A DNA stretch of 64,000 bases from Flavobacterium sp. CFS9 (GCF_041154745.1 NZ_AP031573.1:3596001-3660000); one strand, 5' to 3'. Positions 1-8,485 are shown, numbered from the stretch's first letter. The notes: generated by a model not told the origin, from the sequence alone. A program made the numbers and translations.

Positions 1-2
1 CG

Positions 3-50
3 TTATACGATCCGCAAGTTCCCGAGCGCTATGACGAAATGAATGAATAA
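3..50 (+). CDS. C-terminal fragment of an unidentified protein (cut by window edge)
   Basis: One frame is open from the window edge to a TAA at 48-50 and reads LYDPQVPERYDEMNE. The charged, acidic ending looks like a genuine C-terminus, and the next gene on this strand follows after about 120 bp. There is too little to name a family. It could also be a chance open frame, since only 16 codons are visible. Confidence 0.4.
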   Translation, partial: LYDPQVPERYDEMNE

Positions 51-168
51 ACGATCAATTTTGTAAAACTTTGCGAATCTCTGTGCAAAACTTAATGTCT
101 CTCTGTGAAATAGTTTTTAGATAAAGTAAATAGAAGACTTTATAGTGAGCAGCTCAAAAAAAGAATTC

Positions 169-726
169 ATGACCACATCAAATTTTAATTTTTCAGACAC
201 TATTATTTTAGAAAACGATTCTGTTTTATTACGCCCTTTGCAAGAATCAGATGTCGATAATTTATTGGAAATTTCTGTTAACGAACCCGAAACCTGGAAA
301 TACTCTTTAGTAGGTGCGGACGGAAAAGAAAATTTGATCAATTATATCCAACTGGCAATAAAAGGACGAGAAAATCAAAAAGAATTTCCGTTTATCGTTT
401 TCGATAAAAAGACACAAAAATATGCAGGTTCAACACGTTTCTACGACATGATTCTGGAATACAAAACACTACAGCTGGGATATACCTGGTACGGATCGGC
501 TTTTAGAGGAACAGGGCTTAATAAACATTGTAAATTTTTATTGCTGCAATTTGCCTTTGAAACCCTTGGTGTGGAGCGCGTAGAGTTTCGTGCCGATAAT
601 AATAATGAACGCAGTATTGCCGCCATGAAAAGTATCGGATGTAAGGTTGAAGGCGTTTTACGGAGTCACATGCCTACTGCCAATAGTGATGTACGCCGTG
701 ATTCTATTGTGTTGAGCATCCTGTGA
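169..726 (+). CDS. GNAT family N-acetyltransferase (RimJ/RimL-like), probably truncated at the C-terminus
   Basis: The protein has the RimJ/RimL layout: an N-terminal strand with LLRPLQESDVDNLLEI, a central LGYTWYGSAFRGTGLN segment corresponding to the acetyl-CoA-binding loop, then VERVEFRADNNNERSIAAM and IGCKVEGVLRSH typical of the family. It probably transfers acetyl from acetyl-CoA to an amine in the cytoplasm; the substrate is unknown. I chose the ATG at 169. An in-frame GTG at 145 would add eight residues, but SSKKEF does not look like family sequence. The frame stops at TGA 724-726, yet it continues open through 774 and reads NEWFDEVKENLKSKL, which is how close relatives would be expected to end. 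An in-frame nonsense change is therefore likely. Confidence 0.88.
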   Translation: MTTSNFNFSDTIILENDSVLLRPLQESDVDNLLEISVNEPETWKYSLVGADGKENLINYIQLAIKGRENQKEFPFIVFDKKTQKYAGSTRFYDMILEYKTLQLGYTWYGSAFRGTGLNKHCKFLLLQFAFETLGVERVEFRADNNNERSIAAMKSIGCKVEGVLRSHMPTANSDVRRDSIVLSIL

Positions 727-774
727 AACGAATGGTTTGATGAGGTAAAAGAAAATCTAAAAAGTAAGCTTTAA
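727..774 (+). pseudogene. Disconnected C-terminal tail of the GNAT gene
   Basis: Directly after the TGA at 724-726 the same frame encodes NEWFDEVKENLKSKL and a TAA at 772-774. The composition (W, F, then a Lys/Glu amphipathic helix) resembles the usual end of Flavobacterium RimJ/RimL-like acetyltransferases, where an Arg or Lys codon would stand in place of TGA. One substitution (CGA or AGA to TGA) would explain it. A sequencing error is the main alternative. Confidence 0.5.
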
Positions 775-950
775 AAAGAAATACAAGTTTTAAACGAAAA
801 AAATAAGTTTAAAAAAGAGGCGCTAGCCTCGGCCCATATTGTAAGGCCGGATTTTAACCCGGTTTAAACGTAGCATAAGAACAAAAGAAGAACCATAGGT
901 TCGACCGATTTTGCAAAGCGATTGTGATTTTTAATTCGTTAAAAAAAATG
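775..950. other. Intergenic stretch with degenerate repeat remnants
   Basis: No credible gene is present between the GNAT tail and the repeat block that starts at 951. The stretch holds a short inverted motif (GCCGGATTTTAACCCGG around 843-861) and text resembling decayed dispersed intergenic repeats. I see no promoter or RNA gene. Confidence 0.4.
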
Positions 951-1130
951 CGTTGTAATATGTACCGTTCCTCCAGAACTCTTGAATATGTTGTATGATT
1001 TTTTCGACGAATTTGAATCCGTTGCCATAAATATGCCGTTCCTACGGAACTCCTGAATGTTTTTTATAATTTTTTCAACGGATTGAAATCCGTTGCTATA
1101 AATATATCGTTCCTCCGGAACTCATGAATG
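951..1130. repeat. Three imperfect tandem copies of a ~70-bp repeat
   Basis: Units begin at about 951, 1020 and 1091, so the period is 69-71 bp. Each starts with CGTTGYNATAAATATG-like text, continues with CGTTCCTNCGGAACTC (itself a small palindrome, TTCC..GGAA) and ends with ATTTGAATCCGTTG-like text. The last unit is cut short. The copies differ by scattered substitutions and there are no constant-length unique spacers, so this is not a CRISPR array. Such units are probably mobile or structure-forming intergenic repeats of flavobacteria. Confidence 0.7.
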
Positions 1131-1152
1131 CAATTCATACTCCATAATTCAC

Positions 1153-1170
1153 AACTCATAACTCATAACT
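1153..1170. repeat. Short heptamer tandem repeat (AACTCAT)n
   Basis: Two and a half copies of AACTCAT lie just downstream of the minus-strand gene ending at 1180. The complementary heptamer ATGAGTT is repeated five times at 4301-4335, so the same simple repeat occurs in opposite orientation on either side of the 1180-4311 gene pair. Confidence 0.6.
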
Positions 1171-1179
1171 CCCCATTTA

Positions 1180-1803
1180 CTATCCATCTTTCAAAAGTAA
1201 ATTCCGCTCCTTTCTTAATCTTTCCACTAATGAATTAAGATAAGTTTTTGTTTTTAGAGGAAGTAAATTCCATGTTGAATCTTTTTTAAAGCTCCTGCAA
1301 TAATCCAAATCACATTCTACGGCACGTATGGCATATTTTTTATTTTGGTAGACCGTAATAATTTTAACCCGCCTTATCTCGTTGTATTCCGTTTTTGTTC
1401 CATATACAATCACCGGATCGATAAGTCCGTCTCCGTCAAGATCAGTGGCGGTACAATATTTGGTCCAAAAATAAATAGTAGTTTCTTTAGGATCGCTGTC
1501 TTCCAGTAAATCATTAATTCTCCATTTTTCAACAAAACCACTATGATCATTCAGGGTATAAATGGCCTGGATCTTTGTGTTTAACGTATCTTTTTTTGAA
1601 ATCGTTTTTTGATTTTCACAGAGGAGTAATTCATACACACCGCTTTTATCAGAGCATTCAAGTGCTCTGTAAATGGGAAATTCCGAAACACCGTCAAGTT
1701 CCCTTTGAGCGATTTCTTTTTGGGTTAGTTTATGACTTTCTGTTTTTTGTGCAAAACCGAATGCGGTAAAAAAAAGAATGCAAAATAAAATAGAGCTTTT
1801 CAT
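1180..1803 (-). CDS. Exported hypothetical protein (possibly M949_RS01915-type family)
   Basis: This 207-residue protein begins with a Sec signal peptide (MKSSILFCILFFTAFGFAQ, cleavage after AQ), so it is likely periplasmic or surface-exposed. The mature part contains DLDGDGLIDPVIVYGT near residues 121-136, an acidic Asp-rich loop like those of FG-GAP/Ca-binding repeats, followed by a beta-rich segment with YAIRAVECDLDYCRSF. I recall a Bacteroidota family of this kind annotated as M949_RS01915 surface polysaccharide biosynthesis protein, but the sequence alone does not establish a function. It is divergent from the GH92 gene at 1963; the 159-bp gap would contain both promoters. Confidence 0.8.
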   Translation of the reverse strand: MKSSILFCILFFTAFGFAQKTESHKLTQKEIAQRELDGVSEFPIYRALECSDKSGVYELLLCENQKTISKKDTLNTKIQAIYTLNDHSGFVEKWRINDLLEDSDPKETTIYFWTKYCTATDLDGDGLIDPVIVYGTKTEYNEIRRVKIITVYQNKKYAIRAVECDLDYCRSFKKDSTWNLLPLKTKTYLNSLVERLRKERNLLLKDG

Positions 1804-1962
1804 GAATAGTGTACATTTTACAGAACCAAAGATATTTAAAAGCTTTTGAGATCAGACCATTTTATATTTTTTAAAAAGCATATTTTGTTGTATTTTTCGA
1901 ATCTGAAAGTATTGGTAAATCGATTTAGTAAAATGCCAAATGCTGTTTTTAAGTAAAAAGTA

Positions 1963-4311
1963 ATGATTAAAAGAAAACTAATGACTAGAATAAACTGTAA
2001 AAATTTTGTTTTTGGATTATCCTTTTTAATATTCGGTTATACCGCTAATGCTCAGAAAAAAACAATTGAGAAACGAGATCTGATTCAGTATGTTGATCCT
2101 ATGATTGGTACCGCCAAAATGGGACATACCTATCCCGGAGCAACAGTTCCGTTTGGAAGTGTACAGTTAAGTCCTGAAACCGATACAATTGCTTACAGTA
2201 CAAATGGAAAATATAACGGAGATGTCTATAAGTATTGTGCCGGATATCAATACGAAGATAAAACGATCGTAGGTTTTAGTCATACGCATTTTAGCGGAAC
2301 TGGACATTCTGATTTGGGTGACTTTTTAATTATGCCCACAACCGGAAAGCTGCAGCTAAATCCCGGTGTCGCTTCAAAACCATTATCCGGCTATCGATCA
2401 GCATTTTCTCATGCTACCGAAAAAGCAGAGCCCGCTTACTACAGTGTACTTTTGGAAGATCATAAAATCAAAGCCGAACTTACTGCAACAACCCGCGTAG
2501 GAATGCATCAATACACCTTTCCAAAATCAGAGGATGCACATATCATTTTAGATCTGACTTCGGGGATTTACAATTACGATAAAAAGAATGTATGGACATT
2601 TGTTCGGGTAGAGAACGATACTTTGATTACCGGATATCGTCAGACCAATGGCTGGGCGAGAACCAGAACCGTATATTTTGCGATGAGTTTTAGCAAACCC
2701 ATTAAAAATTACGGACAGGCTCCATTGGAAAAAAGTGTGTACAGAGGTTTTTGGGGAAGATTTGATCAAACCAAAAACTTTCCCGAAATGGCTGGTCAGA
2801 ACTTAAAATTGTTCTTTGATTTTAATACAGAAGAAGGAGAGAAAATAAAAATAAAAATGGCCCTGTCTCCCGTGAGTTCTGCCGGTGCAGTTGAAAACAT
2901 GAAAAAAGAAGTTCCGGGTTGGGATTTCGAAAAAGTAAAAAAACAAAGTCAGGAAGTCTGGAATAACGAGTTAAACAAAATTCAGGTAGAAACCCTTCAG
3001 AAAGAAGATTTAGTGAATTTTTATACCGCAATGTACCATGCCTTTTTAGGTCCTACAGAATACATCGATTTAGACGGGAACTATAAAGGTTTGGATATGA
3101 ATGTTCATAAAGCTGAAAACTTTAAAAACTATACCAGTTACTCTTTATGGGATACTTATCGCGCTTTGCATCCGCTATTCAATATAGTACAGCCTTCCCG
3201 AAATTCAGATATGATTAGTTCTATGCTGGCACATTCCGATCAAAGTGTCCACAAGATGCTGCCGATTTGGTCGCATTATGCCAATGAAAATTGGTGCATG
3301 ATTGGTTATCATTCCGTTTCTGTAATTGCCGATGCCATCGTAAAAGGCAATACCAATTTCGATCCTGAGAAAGCGCTTGAGGCCTGTGTAAAAACAGCAA
3401 AAGTACCTTATTATGACGGATTGGAATATTATATGACAAAAGGTTATGTTCCCGAAGATAAAAATGGAGCCTCAGTTTCAAAAACACTCGAATATGCTTA
3501 TGATGACTGGGCGATTGCACAGGCTGCAAAGAAGTTAGGTAAAACGGAAATTTATAATGAATTCATCAATCGATCTAAAAATTATAAAAACGTTTACGAT
3601 ACCCAAACGGGATTCATGCGTCCGAAGTTAAACGACGGAACTTTCAAAAAAGAATTTGATCCGTTGGATACACACGGTCAGGGATTTATTGAAGGAAATT
3701 CTTGGAATTACAGTTTGTATGTTCCGCAGGATCCTGCTGATATGATTCAAATGATGGGAGGAAATGAGAAATTTAAAGTTCGATTAGATTCTTTATTCAA
3801 CATGCATTTGCCGGATAAATATTTTGAAAACACGGAAGACATCACCAGAGATGGAATCATTGGGAACTATGTACACGGAAACGAGCCTTCGCATCATGTC
3901 GTTTATTTGTACAATTGGACCAATTCACCTTGGAAAGCGCAGGACAAAATTAGAATGATCCTGAAGAAAATGTACCGAAACGGAGCTGACGGTTTGGGAG
4001 GGAATGATGATTTTGGACAAATGAGCGCCTGGTATATTTTCAGCAGCTTAGGATTTTATCCTGTAGCACCTGGTTCTGATGAATACGCATTAGGAAGTCC
4101 GTTAGTGAAAAAGGCAGCTTTTAATCTGGAAAACGGAAAGAAATTTGAAGTAGAAACCATCAATCAATCCGATAAAAATGTGTTTGTAAGCAAGGTAATT
4201 CTAAACGGAAAACAATTAAACAGGCCATTTCTGAAACATGTTGATGTGATAAACGGAGGCAAGATCACATTTTATATGAGCGCTAAACCTAATAAGAGTT
4301 ATGGGTTATGA
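1963..4311 (+). CDS. GH92 family alpha-mannosidase (exported)
   Basis: GH92 enzymes are Ca-dependent exo-alpha-mannosidases that trim mannose from N-glycans or yeast mannan. Family landmarks are all present: VDPMIGTAKMGHTYPGATVPFG near the mature N-terminus, GFSHTHFSGTGHSDLGDF, YSLWDTYRALHPL, the catalytic-region FIEGNSWNYSLYVPQD (Glu near residue 577), NEPSHHVVYLYNW, and GLGGNDDFGQMSAWY near 677-690. The length (782) is typical. A signal peptide ends at YTANAQ; translation may start at 1963 or at the second ATG at 1981, which gives a more canonical signal. It stands alone, without SusC/D neighbours. The stop codon lies inside an ATGAGTT heptamer array. Confidence 0.96.
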   Translation: MIKRKLMTRINCKNFVFGLSFLIFGYTANAQKKTIEKRDLIQYVDPMIGTAKMGHTYPGATVPFGSVQLSPETDTIAYSTNGKYNGDVYKYCAGYQYEDKTIVGFSHTHFSGTGHSDLGDFLIMPTTGKLQLNPGVASKPLSGYRSAFSHATEKAEPAYYSVLLEDHKIKAELTATTRVGMHQYTFPKSEDAHIILDLTSGIYNYDKKNVWTFVRVENDTLITGYRQTNGWARTRTVYFAMSFSKPIKNYGQAPLEKSVYRGFWGRFDQTKNFPEMAGQNLKLFFDFNTEEGEKIKIKMALSPVSSAGAVENMKKEVPGWDFEKVKKQSQEVWNNELNKIQVETLQKEDLVNFYTAMYHAFLGPTEYIDLDGNYKGLDMNVHKAENFKNYTSYSLWDTYRALHPLFNIVQPSRNSDMISSMLAHSDQSVHKMLPIWSHYANENWCMIGYHSVSVIADAIVKGNTNFDPEKALEACVKTAKVPYYDGLEYYMTKGYVPEDKNGASVSKTLEYAYDDWAIAQAAKKLGKTEIYNEFINRSKNYKNVYDTQTGFMRPKLNDGTFKKEFDPLDTHGQGFIEGNSWNYSLYVPQDPADMIQMMGGNEKFKVRLDSLFNMHLPDKYFENTEDITRDGIIGNYVHGNEPSHHVVYLYNWTNSPWKAQDKIRMILKKMYRNGADGLGGNDDFGQMSAWYIFSSLGFYPVAPGSDEYALGSPLVKKAAFNLENGKKFEVETINQSDKNVFVSKVILNGKQLNRPFLKHVDVINGGKITFYMSAKPNKSYGL

Positions 4312-4335
4312 GTTATGAGTTATGAGTTATGAGTT
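4301..4335. repeat. Heptanucleotide tandem repeat (ATGRGTT)5 at the GH92 stop codon
   Basis: Five consecutive heptamers (first ATGGGTT, then four ATGAGTT) start inside the last codons of the GH92 gene and run past its TGA at 4309-4311. The reading frame ends in the second unit. Slippage here could move or remove the stop and alter the last few residues. Confidence 0.8.
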
Positions 4336-4350
4336 GTCTTGATTACCATG

Positions 4351-4380
4351 GTCAGGCTGAGCGAAGTCGAAGCCCGACAA
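4351..4380. repeat. Dispersed repeat with CTGAGCGAAGTCGAAG core (single arm)
   Basis: The core GGCTGAGCGAAGTCGAAGCC is a short interspersed motif. Two further copies, arranged as an inverted pair, lie 0.6 kb away at 4984-5056. It sits in the 150-bp gap between two plus-strand genes. Confidence 0.6.
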
Positions 4381-4470
4381 TGCGTAAGGCATAAATTTGA
4401 GAAAATTTGTGCAACTAGTAGCGAAACAACAAAAAACTTCCCGAAATTTGCGTTTTAAATAAAAGTAAAT

Positions 4471-4917
4471 ATGAAAATAAATCTAAAATCAGGAATTGAT
4501 AAATTGCTTTTCGGAATGAAGCAGAACGATGTTACAGCTGCTTTAGGAAAGCCTGATAAAAATTATAAAGACGAAGATGATAATGTGATTTTTGTATATA
4601 ATGCACAAAAAATCAGATTGACGTTTTATCAGGAAGAAGACCTGAAATTAGGTTATTTAGTAGCTTCAAGTAACGATTTGGAAGTTTTCGGATTCAAATT
4701 GATCGGAAGAAAAATTGCTGATGTAAAGAAAGATTTAGCAACAAAAGGAATTACAAAATACAATCAGGAAACTTTTGATACTTTCGAGAATTACTTTAAT
4801 GAAGACAATTGGTTCATCCTTCAAACGGAATTTGACGAAGTGGTGAAGTTTGAAATCGGTGCAATCATTAACGATAAGGACGAGTTTGACTGGAAATTTC
4901 CGGTAAAGAAGAAGTAG
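4471..4917 (+). CDS. Hypothetical cytoplasmic protein, 148 aa
   Basis: There is no signal peptide or membrane segment, so the protein is probably cytoplasmic. The N-terminal half reads IDKLLFGMKQNDVTAALGKPD, a pattern also seen in small SmpA/OmlA-like folds and in some immunity-type proteins. The rest is acidic and ends with a Lys-rich tail. I do not recognise a specific family and assign no function. It is followed by the palindromic repeat at 4984-5056 and a strong bidirectional terminator at 5103-5135. Confidence 0.75.
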   Translation: MKINLKSGIDKLLFGMKQNDVTAALGKPDKNYKDEDDNVIFVYNAQKIRLTFYQEEDLKLGYLVASSNDLEVFGFKLIGRKIADVKKDLATKGITKYNQETFDTFENYFNEDNWFILQTEFDEVVKFEIGAIINDKDEFDWKFPVKKK

Positions 4918-4983
4918 TTAAATAGATTTATAGCCTAAAGTACAAACAGGTGTCAGACTGATCAAAGCACATAGGCACTTAAA

Positions 4984-5056
4984 GTCGGACTGAGCGAAAT
5001 CGAAGTCCTACACGCTAAATCCGTACTGTTGAAGACTTCGACTTCGCTCAGTCTGA
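4984..5056. repeat. REP-like inverted repeat (GACTGAGCGAARTCGAAGTC arms)
   Basis: A left arm at about 4984-5007 and a right arm at about 5033-5056 are complementary over 24 bp with two mismatches, separated by roughly 25 bp. The arms share the CTGAGCGAAGTCGAAG core with the single arm at 4351. This is the arrangement of a palindromic interspersed element, located in the 3' region of the gene at 4471. Confidence 0.7.
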
Positions 5057-5102
5057 CGCAAGATAGTACCGCTTTAGTCTGATAGCTTGCTATAATAATT
5101 AT

Positions 5103-5135
5103 AAAAAAACCGACAAGTGATTGTCGGTTTTTTTT
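5103..5135. terminator. Bidirectional rho-independent terminator
   Basis: An ACCGACAA/TTGTCGGT stem (5109-5116 with 5121-5128) has a GTGA loop, an A-run before it and a T-run after it. It can serve the plus-strand gene ending at 4917 and the minus-strand M61 gene ending at 5155. Confidence 0.9.
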
Positions 5136-5154
5136 ATGTTTGGATCTAAAAGAA

Positions 5155-7014
5155 TTATCCTTTCAACCAGGCATTTTTTAGTTTTTCCTTTGAAGCGTCT
5201 GTTGCTTTAAAAGTCTCTTTTTCTTCAAACGGTACTTTTACAGTTCCTTTGATAGTTTGTTCAACACCGGCACGTTTTATTTTAATCGTAATTGGGTCAT
5301 TTTCCTTCCAGTTATCACTTTCACCAATTAGATCATAAATGTTATCAAAATTGTACGCCTTATCGTTTACGGCAAGAATGATATCACCTCCTTTAAGATT
5401 TAAATTAGTAAAAAAGACATTCAAATCGATATTAGAACGAACATTTATGGCTTTGGTAGCTTTGTCAACTCCAATGTATGGAGTTTTGCCTTTGATGAAA
5501 ACTGGTGCAGGAACTTTTTCAGAAGTTTTAGCCACACCTACTTTTGCTAAATAAAAGTCATACGGAATAGGAGTAGTTCCTGCCACATATTTGTTTAAGA
5601 ATTCACCAACCTCAGGATAAGTCAATTCAGTTACTTTAGCGAAAAGCTCGCTATCGTTAAATGGTTTCTCAACACCATATTCGTTCGATAATTTGTGCAT
5701 TAGATCCAGAATTCCTCTCTCTCCATTGCTTTTTTCTCTGATGATAATGTCAATACACATTCCAATCAAAGCTCCTTTTTGATATACATTTAAGTATTGA
5801 TCTTTATAAGGCTGATCCAATACATTTTTACTCATTACAGTAAATGACATGGTATCGTTTAAGCCTTTTGCCTGTTCAATTTTGTCGGCAATACGGTTGT
5901 AAAATTCAGCTTCGTTAATTAGCCCCTGATTGATTTGAAACAGGTTGGCAAAATACTCTGTTACTCCTTCGTACATCCATAAATGTTCTGACATTTTTGG
6001 AGCATTGTAATCAAAAAACTGTATTTCTTTAGAGTGAATGGTCAATGGAGTCACGATGTGGAAAAATTCATGCGAAACTACATCTTTCATTGATTCTACC
6101 AGCTTTTCTTTAGGCATAGATTCCGGTAAAACAACCGTTGTAGCAGTTGGGTGCTCCAATGCTCCAAAACCGTGGGCATCGTCTTTAGCCATACTTGACA
6201 GGTACAATAAGACCGTGTATTTTTTTGTTGCGTTTACTTTGCCTAAAAAGTTTTTTTGCGCTGTCATCATCGTCTTCATTTCAGGAGTGATACTTTCGGC
6301 TGTAAACTTTCCGGTTGGAGAATAAACGGCGATTAAAATATCCATTCCATTTACGTTGAAAGTCGTATAATCAGGTTTAGAGTACATGATCGGATTTTCG
6401 ACTAAAACAGCATAGCGGGAAGTGGTAAAAACGTCACTTGTTTTGCTGGCATCTTCATCTGTCATTGAAGTGGCTCCCCAAAGCGTTTCAGGATGTGTGA
6501 TTGTAACTTTATACGGAATTTCTAACTTATCCTTAAAGTAACCTACAAAACCGTGGGTGTTAACTAAGAAATTAACGCCCGCATTGATATTTGTTCCGGC
6601 AGGAGAAAATACGTCATCATTTCCAAATCCTGTCCCTTTTTCAGTATCAAAAGTATCTCCTACTAAATAGGTTACTTTTTTTAATTTTTTTGCATCTGAA
6701 ATAGACCAGGAGTTGTCATCAATTCTTTTTACAGCTAATTCATTTCCTTTGGCATCAAAAGCTTTAAAATCACCGGAGTATTTACCGTAATTATCTGTAG
6801 AATAAGTTCCCGGAACCGTTTTTGGGATACTGTAAATTACTTCGTCAGTTTTTATTTTCGGAGGGGTTACAGTTACCAGAACTTTGTCGTCTTTTACATC
6901 AACTAGATTAATGTTTACGTCTACCACATTGTTTTTTGCGGTACTGGAGGAACTCCCTGTTTTACAGCTCCAAAGTGTAACTGCAAGCGCTAAGGTGTAA
7001 ATTATTTTCTTCAT
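5155..7014 (-). CDS. M61 family metallopeptidase with PDZ domain (lipoprotein)
   Basis: M61 proteins are glycyl-aminopeptidase-like zinc peptidases. The HExxH zinc site is HEFFH at about residues 315-319, followed by WMYEGVTEYFANL, which supplies the third ligand Glu. A PDZ-like domain occupies about residues 505-600 (TPYIGVDK..LKGGDIILAVN). The N-terminus MKKIIYTLALAVTLWSC is a lipoprotein signal with the lipobox Cys at 17, so the enzyme is membrane-anchored, probably facing the periplasm or surface. The length of 619 fits the family. It is a single-gene unit: the upstream neighbour has its own terminator at 7082-7108 and its downstream end meets the terminator at 5103-5135. Confidence 0.93.
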   Translation of the reverse strand: MKKIIYTLALAVTLWSCKTGSSSSTAKNNVVDVNINLVDVKDDKVLVTVTPPKIKTDEVIYSIPKTVPGTYSTDNYGKYSGDFKAFDAKGNELAVKRIDDNSWSISDAKKLKKVTYLVGDTFDTEKGTGFGNDDVFSPAGTNINAGVNFLVNTHGFVGYFKDKLEIPYKVTITHPETLWGATSMTDEDASKTSDVFTTSRYAVLVENPIMYSKPDYTTFNVNGMDILIAVYSPTGKFTAESITPEMKTMMTAQKNFLGKVNATKKYTVLLYLSSMAKDDAHGFGALEHPTATTVVLPESMPKEKLVESMKDVVSHEFFHIVTPLTIHSKEIQFFDYNAPKMSEHLWMYEGVTEYFANLFQINQGLINEAEFYNRIADKIEQAKGLNDTMSFTVMSKNVLDQPYKDQYLNVYQKGALIGMCIDIIIREKSNGERGILDLMHKLSNEYGVEKPFNDSELFAKVTELTYPEVGEFLNKYVAGTTPIPYDFYLAKVGVAKTSEKVPAPVFIKGKTPYIGVDKATKAINVRSNIDLNVFFTNLNLKGGDIILAVNDKAYNFDNIYDLIGESDNWKENDPITIKIKRAGVEQTIKGTVKVPFEEKETFKATDASKEKLKNAWLKG

Positions 7015-7081
7015 TTCTTCATGATTGGTTATGCTTATTTGACTTACAAAAAGTAAAAAAGTTACATTTTGACTTTAAAAT

Positions 7082-7108
7082 AAAAAAAACTCCTGAAATT
7101 CAGGAGTT
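7082..7108 (-). terminator. Rho-independent terminator of the DUF2805 gene
   Basis: AACTCCTGAA (7088-7097) pairs with TTCAGGAGTT (7099-7108). On the minus strand the hairpin is followed by eight T residues. It lies directly after the end of the gene at 7114. Confidence 0.85.
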
Positions 7109-7113
7109 ATATC

Positions 7114-7395
7114 TTAGTCTAGTTTATTTTTTATATAATATTTGCCATCCAAATCCTCGTCAAAATCGTCTATTTTAATCGGTTTTGGTTTTGGCTTATT
7201 GGCAATGGCCTTTTTTTTCCACATCTCAAATTTTTCAAGAGGCATTTTCTTCTTCATGATTTCCAGAATTTCTTTTTCTGCCAATCCAAATTCTTTTTTT
7301 ATGATTTCAAATGGATTTTTTTCTTCTAAGGCTAACGAAACAATTTTTTCAGTTTGTTCCCAATTCAATTCTTTGCGGTTACTCTTTTTCATCAC
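7114..7395 (-). CDS. DUF2805 / TIGR03643 family small protein
   Basis: This small basic protein (about 93 residues) begins with RKELNWEQTEKIVSLALEE and FEIIKKEFGLAEKEILEIMK, an HTH-like two-helix pattern typical of DUF2805/TIGR03643. It continues with EKFEMWKKKA and an acidic tail with DGKYYIKNKLD. The family is widespread, often beside photolyase/cryptochrome genes, and has no known function. There is no signal peptide. A second ATG two codons upstream could also be the start. Confidence 0.85.
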   Translation of the reverse strand: MMKKSNRKELNWEQTEKIVSLALEEKNPFEIIKKEFGLAEKEILEIMKKKMPLEKFEMWKKKAIANKPKPKPIKIDDFDEDLDGKYYIKNKLD

Positions 7396-7512
7396 GTGAA
7401 AATTAATTCAAAATAGAGGTTAATGATTAATAGATTGATTTTCAAATTAAGTATCAATATTAATAAAAAAAATAATTAGTTGGTTCGATGAATGCTGTTT
7501 TTTTTAATGATT

Positions 7513-8340
7513 TTAACTGTTTTTTGCGGATCTCGATTTTTGAAACGGTATTTTTAATAAATTTTTCAAATTGTTGTTTTCTTCAATAGCCATGTGGGTA
7601 TCTACGCCATAAATTATTTTGTCTTTGGGTAAAGTGGTGAAAGTGTTAAACAGACGGTCCCAAACTGAAAAAATGTTGCCATAATTACTATCTGTGTAGG
7701 GCAGAACATAATGATGGTGTACTTTGTGCATATTGGGAGAAACGATAAAATAACTTAGATAAGTGTCTAGCTTTTGAGGCAATGATATATTGGCATGAGT
7801 AAACTGTGTCGAAATAACGGATAAAGTCTGGTAAAGAAAAACCATCCACATTGGGCTTCCAATGATTAAAACGCCAACGGTCGTAAAGATAAAACGAATA
7901 ATGCTTTCTCCGGGGTGATGTCGATTTGCAGATGTAGTATCAATCCAGGTATCGGTGTGGTGAACGAGATGAAAGCGCCATAAAAATTTGAACCTGTGCT
8001 GTACATAATGAGGCGTATAGGCACCAATTAAATCCAACAAGAGCAAACCAATGATGGTGTAAAGCCAAAGTGGTAAAGCAGGTAACCATTGCAATAGTCC
8101 GAAGTGGTTTTCAATCGTCCAGTTTGCTGTTTTAATTAAAATAAAAGCCAAAACAAAATTGACAATAATAGTAGTGAAAGTCAGGAAAAAATTGATTCCC
8201 GCATGCTGCCATTTTCTATAATGCATCCGGAACAGGGGAAAAGTATTTTCGATCATCCAAAAAAAGGTAATTCCACCAACCAGAATTAAGCTTCTGTGCG
8301 AAGACGGAATTGTACTGAAATAGGCAATAATATCATTCAT
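7513..8340 (-). CDS. Sterol desaturase / fatty acid hydroxylase family membrane protein
   Basis: Histidine boxes of the di-iron membrane hydroxylase family are present: HYVQH (111-115), HLVHH (124-128), NRHH (139-142) and HKVHHH (205-210). About four to five hydrophobic segments surround them. The family oxidises or hydroxylates lipid chains in the membrane; the actual substrate here is unknown (carotenoid, fatty acid or sterol-like). The length of 275 is typical. It stands between the DUF2805 gene and a small stress-membrane protein on the same strand, without obvious co-transcription. Confidence 0.92.
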   Translation of the reverse strand: MNDIIAYFSTIPSSHRSLILVGGITFFWMIENTFPLFRMHYRKWQHAGINFFLTFTTIIVNFVLAFILIKTANWTIENHFGLLQWLPALPLWLYTIIGLLLLDLIGAYTPHYVQHRFKFLWRFHLVHHTDTWIDTTSANRHHPGESIIRFIFTTVGVLIIGSPMWMVFLYQTLSVISTQFTHANISLPQKLDTYLSYFIVSPNMHKVHHHYVLPYTDSNYGNIFSVWDRLFNTFTTLPKDKIIYGVDTHMAIEENNNLKNLLKIPFQKSRSAKNS

Positions 8341-8422
8341 AAGATTCTATTAGAGTAATACAAAATAAGGGTGATTCGGATTGTTGAAGAAAGGAATAAG
8401 CGTAAGTTCTTCTGAAAAAAAG

Positions 8423-8464
8423 AAAAGAGAAAACCGAATAGAAGTATATTTGATTTTCTCTTTT
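8423..8464 (-). terminator. Probable terminator downstream of the GlsB-like gene
   Basis: An 11-bp AT-rich stem (AAAAGAGAAAA at 8423-8433 with TTTTCTCTTTT at 8454-8464) has a 20-nt loop. On the minus strand it is followed by a CTTTTTTT run. The stem is weak and the loop large, so confidence is moderate. Confidence 0.55.
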
Positions 8465-8485
8465 ATGATCGTTATAAGCAACGAT

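Noticed and set aside
951..1130. Possible CRISPR array
   Set aside because: The three units are imperfect throughout, there are no conserved direct repeats with unique equal-length spacers, and no cas genes are in the window.
2548..3529. Open frames on the minus strand within the GH92 gene
   Set aside because: They are shadows of a well-supported GH92 frame, with no motifs or own start context.
6038..6325. Plus-strand open frame within the M61 peptidase gene
   Set aside because: It is antisense to the conserved HEFFH region and codes for no recognisable protein.
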